Source: Cladopsammia gracilis (taxonomy: Eukaryota > Cnidaria > Anthozoa > Scleractinia > Dendrophylliidae). From it: a stretch of 64,000 bases of DNA. The notes below the pieces were generated by a model. It saw nothing but the letters and a program-made list of their open reading frames with translations. It did not search any database and was not told the origin of the DNA. The stretch lies in contig JAJGOT010000053.1 of NCBI GenBank assembly GCA_022457155.1, positions 2,113,501-2,177,500 of the forward strand. The letters are read 5' to 3'. How positions within the stretch are numbered: the first letter of the stretch is position 1; each line of letters opens with the position of its first letter. Of this stretch, positions 45,001 through 54,223 are shown piece after piece. The position numbers were made by a program, and so were the translations under genes.

Positions 45001-47429
45001 GGCGCGAGCAAGTTTCGAAAATGGCACTGCAACTGTGATTGGCTTAAATCGGGCAAGGAAATAAATGTGGTCCAGGTTTCAGCAGCCGTTAGTGGGGAGG
45101 AGCGTTGCGTGACGAGACAAATAACGGCTGCGTGGGAGACTATATAACGTGCTTCTTACCACGTGACCACTCAGATGAGTGCTCCTCAGGAGTACTTTAT
45201 CATAAATTTGTATTGTTTTCATTGTGTTATTAAACAAAAGCTATACAATATAATGATGGCTACTGTTAAGAGGTTAAATACGATTACCATGGACAGAATG
45301 GGAGCTGGTTTGTTGGGTAACTTCGATCAAAATTGATTTGAAAAAATAAATTTTACCGTTGCCTTTAGGTGCTTTTTAATATCAGGGAGTCATCACTTTG
45401 CAAACTTAGGGTAAAAGAACATATAACAATAATCAAAGGCTCCTAGGAGTCAACTCGTGAATACGAAAAGTTCAGACCCGCCCCCTACCCTCCAAGGGTT
45501 TTTGCTTCACTGACCCTCGCCCCCTGCGTCTAAATCTCCACCCTCCATTTCCTCCAACGCTGTCCCCATGGGTATGGCAGGTGATCATTAGATGTCGCGG
45601 GCTCAATGTCACCGACCGTCCCTTCTCCTAGGCGTTTTGCTTCACGACGCCCCTGTCCCCATCTTTTGCGTCCAACTTCCATCCTTCCGTCCAACTCCGT
45701 CCCCTCCCCTCCCTCCAACGAATGATGGAAGTAGTGAAAATTTTCGTTTTAGTCTCCCGCTACTATAACTCGTTCAAAACTTCGCGTATTCACGAGTTTA
45801 TAACTCTTAAAAATGGAAGAGTCGTTATGTTAGGTTAATTTCTTTCAGCTGTTCAGTGTTCTCTGGGAGTCCCAGAGTCAATAATGGAGACATGTGTTGT
45901 AGTTCTAACTTTTGAGTCTGTGGACGAAACCCTGTGGTGTGACCATTCAAATGAAACCTCCTCTGCAGTACTTTTGCATGGTACCATTTGTTCTAACTTT
46001 TGAGTCTGTTGATGAAATCCTATGGTGTGACCATTCAAATGAAACCTCTTCAGCGATACTTTTGCATGGTACCATTTGTTCTAACTTTTGAGTCTGTGTA
46101 TGAAATCCTATGGTGTGACCATTCAAATGAAACCTCTTCAGCAGTACTTTTGCATGGTACCATTTGTTCTAACTTTTGAGTCTGTGTATGAAATCCTATG
46201 GTGTGACCATTCAAATGAAACCTCTTCAGCAGTACTTTTGCATGGTACCATTTGTTCTAACTTTTGAGTCTGTTGATGAAATCCTATGGTATGACCATTC
46301 AAATGAAACCTCTTCAGCAGTACTTTTGCATGTTACCATTTGTTCTACCTTTTGAGTCTGTTGATGAAATCATACGGTGCATATGACTATTCAAATGAAA
46401 CCACTTTGGCAGTCTTTTTGTATGGTACCGTTTGTTCTAACTTTTGAGTCTATTGATGAAATCCTATCATGGTTTGACCATTCAAATGAAACCTCTTCAG
46501 ACGGTACTTTTGCATGGTATCATTTGTTTTTCAATATTTTACACAAAGACATTTGAGATTTTTCTTGAATTTTGATGTTTGGCGCTCTTGGGAGTTGTGA
46601 TTACGGATTACCTCTCTTACCTTGTTTGTGATGGTTGAGTTCTTGAAGAATGCAAGTTTTCCCAGATCACGCAGTGCACCCTTCAACGATTTTTTGATCT
46701 CTTGGAAGCTTTTACAGTCAATCGGTTCCTCATTTCCTAGTGTTAAATTTAGAACAAAAAAATAAATATCTTGAAAAAAAAATTAATGCATACGTTCACG
46801 AAGTATTTCTCAGATTACATCTGCCGGTTTTTTTTCTATCATTGTTCCGACTTTAGATGAGTCCCTTTTTAAACCAAGAAAGCGCACGACGATAACACAT
46901 GTCACTCTTGTACTTTATCTTACCTAAAAATAAGTTGATTTACTGTTGATTGTCTTGATATTTCCTAGTTTTTAACCGGGACGCGACTTTAAACTTTTGC
47001 GTTTAAAAACGTGCTTGAGCATCATTCTGTTTTTAAGGAAAAGGAAACTAAAAGACGCTTTCATGCCTATTTACCTTTTGGACATGTGGCAAGCCATGAC
47101 GAATCCTCCAATTTGGCGACTTTTAACGATGTCAGAATCGCTAAAACAAGGCTACCGATAGACATCAGCATAAAGATTACAATGAGAACCGCGATTAGGC
47201 ACATCCCGTATCGAGACAGCTGCAGCTTATCGCAAGGATTATGAGTTCTCTCTTCCGCTGACATGGAATTGGTACAAAATGCCTTTCTTGAGTCACACTC
47301 AGAGATAGTTGGACTGGCTGGGTTGTCTTGCTCAGGCTCATCGTCGGGAACTTTGTTTTTACCAAGTTTGCCATCACATAGATCACCCTTCTCGAAAACA
47401 CACTCACATCCTTCTACTAAACGCTGCAT
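39051..47429 (-). CDS. type II membrane protein, unrecognised, paralogue B
   Basis: Four exons on the minus strand: 47429-47075, 46736-46621, 44143-43973 and 39227-39051. All have GT-AG borders and the phases join (1, 0, 0) into one 272-residue frame. The N-terminal part is Cys- and acid-rich (EGCECVF, VPDDEPEQD). One transmembrane segment lies at about residues 75-101, preceded by basic residues, which suggests that the N-terminus is inside. The rest carries potential N-glycosylation sites (NST, NQT, NDT), fitting an extracellular part: an amphipathic stretch KSFQEIKKSLKGALRDLGKL, a Cys-rich middle exon, and a C-terminal exon with VVTLSS, ADGKRTYECKCEG and a final FWECPI. I do not recognise the family; a surface receptor or ligand role is a guess. 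The 4.7-kb last intron and the 2.5-kb second intron hold many transposons. Paralogue A at 54224-58269 has the same structure. Confidence 0.72.
39255..39775 (+). pseudogene. LINE 3' end, degenerate reverse transcriptase tail
   Basis: Across frame breaks it reads LSWLP-like, then VLAFKCVKGLAPGYLS, then FSELWNSLPRAITAADSLRTFKKKLREF. This is the conserved end of the ORF2 protein in CR1/RTE-like non-LTR elements (LHWLP, YKALHGLAPSYL, LWNSLP..IR...S...FK..LK). It is followed by an untranslated stretch ending in TTTTAATTTT repeats. The 5' part is missing, as usual for LINE insertions. It lies in the last intron of paralogue B, just upstream (plus strand) of its final exon, and is absent from the corresponding place in paralogue A. 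Confidence 0.7.
40255..40470. mobile_element. TA-type MITE family, truncated copy
   Basis: TACAATTGAGAAAGTAAAG, GCATTACTACGCTTTGTAA, CTCGCGCCACTTTCTC, GTGCTTGGCGCCGG and CCGGAGTAATTAC match 32574-32856; the right end is missing. The same insertion is present at the matching place in the right-hand duplication unit (55355-55606), so it predates the duplication. Confidence 0.7.
40670..41853. mobile_element. 1.2-kb inverted-repeat element
   Basis: AGCCTGCATTGAATGCGCCGG at the left is mirrored by CCGGCGCCTGCAATGCAGGG at the right. The interior has short non-homologous frames only. It is absent from the corresponding position of the right-hand duplication unit. Confidence 0.6.
41870..42673. mobile_element. 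0.8-kb TTAA-flanked element
   Basis: The ends GGTCGCGGGGGACAGG and CCAGGTATCCCCCGCGACC are inverted repeats, each bordered by TTAA (41866-41869, 42674-42677). This is the second TTAA-type element in the window, with ends unlike those at 36218. The interior has no recognisable transposase. It begins 13 bases after the previous element ends. Confidence 0.8.
42680..43830. other. intronic, LINE-tail-like and microsatellite sequence
   Basis: Part of the last intron of paralogue B. It holds an ATCA microsatellite at about 43225-43260 next to ACCTTTATTTAAAC, which looks like the tail of a minus-strand LINE or SINE, and repeated TATTTATTAATTAA sequence around 43320-43395. CGACTGCAACTGCGGTCTTCATCAG at 42876-42900 is a repeat-type motif. 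No exon seen. Confidence 0.4.
44310..45142. mobile_element. foldback element with 9-bp target duplication
   Basis: TATAACGTG stands on both sides (44301-44309, 45143-45151). The inverted arms are about 90 bases: TAGTCTCCCACGCAGCCG, TTGTCTCGTCACGCAACG and CTAACGGTTGCTGAAACCTG at the left are mirrored at the right. A 9-bp duplication and long arms fit Mutator-like elements. Inside, 44650-44840 holds a copy of another family whose start, GGGGGACTCCCATATAAAAA, also appears at the window's right edge. It lies in intron 3 sequence... more exactly in the second intron of paralogue B, and is absent from paralogue A. Confidence 0.85.
45452..45798. mobile_element. inverted-repeat element with pyrimidine-rich core
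   Basis: AACTCGTGAATACGAAAAGTT-type left end and AACTTCGCGTATTCACGAGTT-type right end are inverted with two mismatches. The core consists of CCCTCC-rich tracts repeated about twice (CGCCCCC...TCCAACG). It is non-coding despite a 62-codon frame. Confidence 0.65.
45869..46590. repeat. 88-bp tandem array, second locus
   Basis: About seven to eight units with GTTCTAACTTTTGAGTC, GGTGTGACCATTCAAATG and TTTTGCATGGTACCATTTG; the last two units are more diverged. The edges GAGTCCCAGAGTC and GGCGCTCTTGGGAG are the same as at the other loci. The array lies in the second intron of paralogue B; the corresponding intron of paralogue A (57185-57346) has one unit. Confidence 0.88.
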
Positions 47430-48010
47430 TTCTAATACTCTAGCTTAATATACTGACGATTAAAAAAATTTCAACAGATGTCAGATTTACATGCAGAGGA
47501 TATCTCTTCACAACTCTGGTCATCAGAGGGAAGACTGTCTTTTGCGTTTATAACGAAGATGCCAAACATATAAGACATGTCAATTAAGTCAACAGGCCCG
47601 AATTTAGAAAACTGTGACACTCATAGACCATATTTAGATTTTATCATATAAAATTTTTAAACGATTTCATTTTCTGTCATGTACGTAACTTGTTCATATT
47701 GTCATCCACTAAATTTGATTTTTACGTAAAACAATTTATTACGGCTTTCTCTACGATGTCATTTTCTTTCATACGACTTGTTTTAATCATTTTAAAGTTT
47801 TCACTGCAGCTTTTTCCACAATTTAACTTTCTGTCCTGAAAAGACTATAAACAGTGGTCACCGCAAGGATTTCTCGTTTCAGTTCACGACTCTGGTCAGA
47901 GGGCAGCCTTTTGAATATATAACGGAGATGCGAAACATATAAAACAGGTGAAAACACTTAAAAACTTTATTTAGATTTCGTCACATCGGATTTTTAAACG
48001 ATTTCATTTT

Positions 48011-49029
48011 CTGTAGACGTCATGTCACTAAATTGTATTATTATACATTGGCGTCACTAGCTCGATTTTGATTGGCTATAAGCACGCAGCTAATTATTGC
48101 TTGCTGTTTCTGTTACGTCATACCTACAGACAATGAATTTTATATTTGTAGAAGTGACGTCATACCTACAGACAATAGTTTATCTGCTGTGCATTGATCA
48201 CTTTTTTGTGCGCGCTCTTGTCTTTACAAGTGCAGCTCACGAATATGCATAATAATATGCATAATTTATTGTGTTATTGTGTTATCCGCCTCAGCCTTCG
48301 GCTTCGGCAGATAACACAAACTTTGGCCTTGATAATTATCGCTATCATGCGAAAACCGAATCCAATAATTGTTAATTAACATGTAAAGCAATTTACTGCG
48401 GTTTAATTTTTGTACCAAAATTAAGCCAATGCATAAAGCGGACACCTGCTATGAAGCGGACACCAGCTTGAGCCCCTAACTTTTCTTCCTATATTTACTG
48501 TAAAACGAAACCTGTATTCAGTGGACCCCTTTATTAAGCGGACGCGGACACCAACTAAGGTGGTTCGATACTGTTTTCTGGAGACCATACCTCCATTTTT
48601 CAATCGGCTTTTAAGCGATCTTCTCCAGGTCAGATCAACGTGAAATTTTCACTACAAACTAGTTTTGAATTGAAGTTTGGCAAGATATATTGTCTGGTAA
48701 AATCGATTATACCATGATGACGATAAACAAGACACTTAGAAATCAGTAAAAGTGAAATTTAGCGCGTTTAAGATTTCGCATCGAAAATCCCACATAGACA
48801 TCTTAAATATGGTATATGGCATATATATTTTGCAAGAACAAAAAAATTATGTATGTTTGAATTCAAATAAATCGCAATAATATTTCAAACCTCACTATTT
48901 GTGTACTGGTAATAAATTGATCGAGAGATTAACACTGGTTTTATGAAATTCCTTAATGATAGTGTCAAAAAGTAGCTTGATGTTAACTTTTTAAAGTTAT
49001 GCTTACTAATGATTCCAAATCAATGCGCA
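48011..49029. other. intergenic with a pogo-like MITE fragment
   Basis: Between the upstream end of paralogue B and the next composite repeat. 48400-48565 is a fragment of the 34459-35244 family (AAAGCGGACACC, CCCTAACTTTTCTTCC). No gene is seen. The stretch 47430-48010 upstream of paralogue B is conserved with 58270-58870 upstream of A and repeats the motif TTTCATTTTCTGT several times. Confidence 0.45.
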
Positions 49030-51090
49030 CTACATTAATCAAGAGCTTTGTCCATTATGACGCTAATATATACAATGATAATAGCGGGCTCCTTGGGAGC
49101 TAAGGATTTAAAAATCCCTATTCAGATACCATTGGAATAAGGATTTTTAAATCCTTATTCGATACCATGGTAGCTTGGCTTAAAGCAGGCTCCAAAAAGA
49201 AAGGAGGATTGCTTAACTGGTTTCTGTAGCATGAAGCAACTAGAAGTATTACTACTTCCCCCTGGATGGGATGCTAGTCCATCACAGGGTGACCTGGTTT
49301 ATATACTATGAAATGACTAGGTGTATTGCTACTTCCCCCTGGATTTTTGGGATGCTAGTCCATCGCAAGGTTACCTCCAGTACTCATTTATACACCTGGG
49401 TAACATACAGACAATGTGGAGCAAAGTTTCTTTTCCAAGGAAACAACACGACGGCATAGGCCAGGCCTCGAACCACCGACCTTAATTTAGAACTGTAGTC
49501 CAACGTGCTAACCACTTCACCACCGCGCCTCTGCTATCTCCACTAACTTTCTCAGTATTCGGGTAACTGAATCTGAATCTGAATCCTAATCCTAGCGTAC
49601 GTTTATTTAGATCTGTAGTCCAACGTGATAACCACTTCACCACCGCGCCTCTGCTATCTCCACCAACTTTCACAGTTATCGGGTAACCGAATCTGAATCT
49701 GCGGCCGTATTCACGAAATCCTACCTAAGATATATCTTAAGATATAACTTAAGAGAAAATTTAGGAGCTTCATAAGATATGTCCTAAGTGCTATTCACGA
49801 ACGATATCTTATGACCATCCTAAGGTAATCGTAACTTAGCAGTCTCCTAAGTTTAATGCTCGGGGGCAGTTATCGATTAGTAAAAGTAAACCAATCAGAG
49901 ATAGTTTATATGGTGCGATCTTATGAATAATAAGTTGTGAAAATTACATGAATGAATATTTTGTAAATTGTTGTAAATTGTAAACTGTTGACAATACAAT
50001 GACAATACAATAATCTTTATTTCATCTCGAATTTATGATAGCAAAACTGGTAATAAATATCTCGTTTATGGTCAGTAGCGAAAGCAACAAACAAATCCAT
50101 CATCATTTTAATAGGGTTTACTTCGATATTTCTTGTACAAGGGCTTATTTTCACGAAAAACGGAAATATAACACTGCAATGAGAAAGAAATGTGGAACCG
50201 TTAATGACACGAAGGCCTATATGTAACTAACCGTGTTGTTTGGCATTACTAGAAAATATATACTTTTTCTTAGGAAAGCAACATAATGTTTATTTAATCG
50301 GTAACTATTGTTATACACAATAATCACGCTGAAAATCGACGTAAAACTCGTCAACAATCCATTTTCGCTCCCGTCAAGCCATGTTTCAATAAGTAAGGAG
50401 GTCAATTTTGACCTCCTAAGTTTAGGACAAAAGTTAAGACATATCTTAAGTTAGGAGGTCTTCGTGAATACCAGTTAAGACATGTCTTAAAAATTTAGGA
50501 GGTCCTAAGTTTAGGAGAAAACAAAATAAGACATGTCTTAAAATAGGAGGTCTTCGTGAATACCAGTTAACTCCTAAGTTATATCTTTGGAGACTCTTTG
50601 GACTTAGGATGCTTTCGTGAATACGGCCCCTGAATCCTAATCCTAGCGTACGTTTATCAAAGCTCTCGAAACGATTTTTAAATTCAACTTCTTTCGTGTG
50701 GCGATGAACTTTTTATCCCGCAAACCAGTGCAGCGTTTCTCCTCAACTTTAGATATTTTGCTTACCTTTCAAAATCAAGAAATATTGAATCCTTGTTGGT
50801 AAACTTTCCGCACGTAATGGAGCTTTTCAGGCCCGAAACATGTTCGGGACTTTTGAGAAACGTACGCCTAGGTCCTAAAGTGTAACGTCACAAAATCTTA
50901 AAACTGTGAAATTATGAGATATGATGCAACATTCAGAAAGAGCATCATGAAAAATGCCCACTTGCCAAAAATCAGCATCATATTTCAATTTTGGAGTGAG
51001 ATATGAGCACTTTTAAGCCCTGATGACTCCATAAAGACCCTTCTAGCTAATTTTGTCTCAGTTCATAACGTTACGGAACTGAGGCAAAAT
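49030..51090. repeat. 1-kb composite repeat containing a SINE, copy 2
   Basis: Same arrangement as 37140-38230, including the minus-strand SINE (about 49200-49560, with a second partial head to 49690), the TTTCTTTCGTGTGGCGATGA segment (50688 on) and the end near AACTGAGGCAAAATGAGAAG. It is split by the insertion at 49697-50634. The minus-strand frame reading GAVVKWL twice derives from the two SINE heads. Confidence 0.78.
49697..50634. mobile_element. 0.9-kb nested inverted-repeat element
   Basis: GCGGCCGTATTCACGAAATCC at the left and GCTTTCGTGAATACGGCCCC at the right are inverted ends. Subterminal AAGATATATCTTAAG and AAGACATGTCTTAA palindromes and CCTAAGTTTAGGA motifs recur. It interrupts the composite repeat between CTGAATCT and TGAATCCTAATCC; the uninterrupted form is at about 37705-37720. 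No transposase is seen. Confidence 0.8.
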
Positions 51091-51336
51091 GAGAAGTTAA
51101 GATTGTTTTTTCTTAATCTTGGTTCCAGACCAAACTATATAAACAGTAACGGTATTGTATGTTGCTTAACATAAGAAACGTCAAGTTTATTATAAAAATG
51201 CGTTGGTTTAACAATGTTTATCACCGCTTTTTTTTGTTTTAGAAATTTCGTAGCAATAGTATAGATATTACACATTTCTGAAACACGACATAATGTTTGA
51301 GTTTGTGACAAATGCTTCGGATACTTCAGTATCCGT

Positions 51337-51510
51337 AGGGGCGGATCTAGGAGGAAGGTGCAGGGGGTGCGCCCCCCCTTCCACCCCCCCCCCCCCCCTG
51401 AGATGACCTAGTCTGCGTTGTTCGCTTTTAAAATTTGTTTACGTCACCTTTCAGTTACGTCATTCCTTAGAGGTGCACCCCCTACTAAGAAAAATCCTGG
51501 ACCCGCCCCT
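51337..51510. mobile_element. short MITE with GGGGCGG ends
   Basis: AGGGGCGGATCTAGGA at the left and TCCTGGACCCGCCCCT at the right are inverted repeats. GTGCACCCCCT mirrors AGGGGGTGCGC inside, next to a long C run at 51373-51398. ATCCGT occurs just outside both ends, a possible target duplication. Confidence 0.65.
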
Positions 51511-51708
51511 GATCCGTTTAATATCAGTTTCAGGATGTTGCAAAATTTGTAACTGTATGTATAAAGTAAATAACAAAGAAATGTTGATTATAAATATTAT
51601 AAATAATAGCTAATTATAAATCTGTGACAATTACATAATACGGGATACAACGAAATTAGCGGAATACAAATAACGTGATACGGATATAGATCTGTGAAAA
51701 TATATATA

Positions 51709-51850
51709 TCTTATTGGACGGTTTAGTGTGTAGTATCGTGGGATATTTTTACGAGTCTCGCTGTATTTTGGCGAGCCCGTAGAACGAGTCAAAATACAAG
51801 AGACGAGTAAAAATATCCCACGATACTACACACTAAACCGTCCAATAAGA
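51709..51850. mobile_element. hairpin MITE
   Basis: TCTTATTGGACGGTTTAGTG through GATATTTTTACGAGTCTC is mirrored almost perfectly by the right half, giving arms of about 52 bases around a short loop. The right side continues into AT-rich sequence with CGCGCGCG tracts (51910-51950) and no gene. Confidence 0.8.
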
Positions 51851-52544
51851 GATTTATTATTCAACTTAGTCATAAACGCCGTTTTAATCTTTCTTACTTT
51901 TTCAAATTTGTCGTGCGCGCGCTATTTGAACTTGTTTGTCAGCGCGCGCGCTTTGTTCAAAAAAATTATGACGAATTGTCAGTCGTGTAGTTGTTTGATC
52001 GCGTGTACTTTTAGTTTTAATAGCAAAGAAAACTGCAAAGAAAGACTTTGTGTGATTAAACGCATAATTGTTTGGGTGAAAATGTCAATAGATCCCTTCA
52101 GTTTTTCTTAGTTTTTCTCAGTTTTGACTGTTCTAATTTGGGAACATTTTCAGCCATTTTTCACCGCATACGTAAGACAAATGCTCGAAGTGACGTTTGT
52201 GAAAAACCGGTCAAACCGGTCTTCTGGAGTACAAATACCGTAATTATTTGTACTCGTTTTGGGTGTTATTTGTACTCTACTGAGTGCAGTTGAATAATAA
52301 TACATAATACTAAAGGGAAAAATTAAAGTAAGAGTGTTACTTAACATGTTTAACTATTTGTTGAGCACGGGTCGTTCCCATTCAATATGGAAGGGCTTCT
52401 TTGATCTTAAGTTGGAAAATAGTGGGAGCCAAGTCCAAAATGGAAAAAACAGCTCACAGAACATAAATTCTTACATGATTCTGAACCCTGCAAGTATTTG
52501 TAGATGTGGGAATTACGATCCGAAACCTGTGTTTTATTTTTACG

Positions 52545-52665
52545 CGTTGGAAGGAATTTCCGGCGGAAATGAGCCCCTGAAAAAAAACCAGTAGGGCGGC
52601 CATTTGGAAGACCGGCCACCAAAAAGTCTCAAATTTTACTGCACATAAACCACAGGATATATTGA
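52545..52665 (-). repeat. dispersed repeat, copy 2 of 2
   Basis: Reverse-strand counterpart of 3236-3360: GGAATTTCCGGCGG, an A tract, CCATTTGGAAGACCGGCC, CACATAAACCACAGGA. No terminal structure was recognised. Confidence 0.65.
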
Positions 52666-53087
52666 TGCCCTTTTCCATCCCTTCCATCCCTTCAGACAAA
52701 AAAAATACCTTCGTAAGTCAGAAACACAACATTTTATTGCATCAATTACAACTTTACAAGCTATAAACAACAAATAATGCTCAAAAGCACTCAAAATGTC
52801 TTATCGAACTCTCCATCGTTAGGATACTCTGATCAGTTCGCTAGCGGGAACAGAATTTTAGAATGTATATCTATCTCCTATCTCAAGCCTTTGAATATGT
52901 TAAATCCTTACTAAAAGCACTTGAAAGTGAAAATTTCTCATTACAGTTATGAAAATATTATTTTTTATTATTATTATTATTCTCTTTAGTCTTTATGCTA
53001 AAAAAAAATGCCCATTATGCCGGCATTATGTTCGATGCTCCGACTATAGCACTGATTATGCCCACAATTATGCCGGCATAATGTGTC

Positions 53088-53109
53088 TAACCCTAACCCT
53101 AACCCTAAC
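53088..53109. repeat. short interstitial telomere-like repeat
   Basis: Three consecutive CTAACC units followed by a diverged one. This is far too short for a telomere, but it matches the metazoan TTAGGG repeat. It follows a TGCCGGCATAATG-containing palindromic stretch (53015-53080). Confidence 0.6.
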
Positions 53110-53330
53110 TCTATGGGCGTAAGGATGAAGTAGCATTCAGGACAACTCACACATTTGTTTCGTTCTTCACTTTTAAAATTGGTTGGGGGTTTGGCGCAGG
53201 GCTTACAACCCAGGGCTTACAAAGAAATTGTCACTGAAACCTTCATGTCCATTCTGGTCATCGGCAGCCCAAGAAACTTATTTTTACTTTCAGAGTACTA
53301 GTAAGAATAATTTTAAACAAAAGTGAACTA

Positions 53331-53894
53331 CAGTGGAACCCCGATTTAACGAAGCGCAGGGGACCGGAAAAAACAGTTCGTTAGATCGGGGTTTCGTTAA
53401 ATCGAAAACCCCGATATAACGAATTTGTGGAAAAATAACCAAAAACTTCGTTAGATCGGGGTATATGTAATAATTAAAATTTACCGTTCTGCTTCACTAG
53501 TTCGTTGCACGCGGCTTTTGAAAGGTTTTAACACTCAGTCTACACAAAAACCCTCCTTAACAAACGGCTAAATGTAGAATACCCGTTCAAAATATATAGA
53601 AGGAGCAAATGACATTTTTAAAAAACTTGAGGTAAGAGTCAGTGCAGGCCTGCCATGCCCATTTTACACGTGATGACATTTTATTCGTTATATCGGGGTA
53701 GTTTTTACGTTCGGTCCTCCAGATTTTGTTCGTTATATCGGGGATTACGTTAAATCGGGGTTAGTTAAATCGGGGTTCTTCTCCATACATTTTACTGTGA
53801 CTCTGGCCGGGCCGAGAACATTTGTACGTTAAATCGGGGACTTCGTTAAATCGGGGTACGTTAAATCGGGGTACGTTAAATCGGGGTTCCACTG
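53331..53894. mobile_element. TA-flanked pogo/Tigger-like MITE
   Basis: CAGTGGAACCCCGATTTAAC and GTTAAATCGGGGTTCCACTG are perfect terminal inverted repeats with TA on both flanks. The motif TTAAATCGGGG recurs about ten times in both orientations near the two ends. Ends of this sequence type with a TA target are characteristic of Tigger/pogo elements. No transposase. The corresponding place in the left duplication unit (about 38750) has no insertion. Confidence 0.88.
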
Positions 53895-54223
53895 TATCAT
53901 TTTTAGGTTTCCCGTTATATGTTTTTTGACTTTTAAAATAACACTAAAAATGGTAACATACCCCCCCCCCCCGGAATGTTTCGTCCAGTTTAATAGAACC
54001 ATAACACAAGACCGGAGTGTCATTCGCCCATTTCCGAGTTGTTCTTAGCCTCCTTTTCAAACCGAGGCCAGGTTTAAAACCATTAATATGGATATAAGTT
54101 TTATTTGCATGTGAAAGAAAACTCATTTTCACATGAATGGTTTTGCACTTGGCCTCGGTTTGAAAAGGAGGCTAATGGACTATTCTAGGAGTGCAAGGGG
54201 TTACCTACTGTACCTTTTGTTAT

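Larger units (their letters stand above)
38500..48010. repeat. tandem segmental duplication, left unit
   Basis: Collinear with 53110-58870. Matching blocks: 38520-39250 with 53120-54430 (GATGAAGTAGCATTCAGGAC, GACCGGAGTGTCA); 39790-40470 with 54930-55606; 43830-44240 with 56690-57060; 46530-48010 with 57280-58870. The left unit is 3-4 kb longer because it contains extra insertions. Each unit carries one complete copy of the type II membrane-protein gene on the minus strand. Confidence 0.8.
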
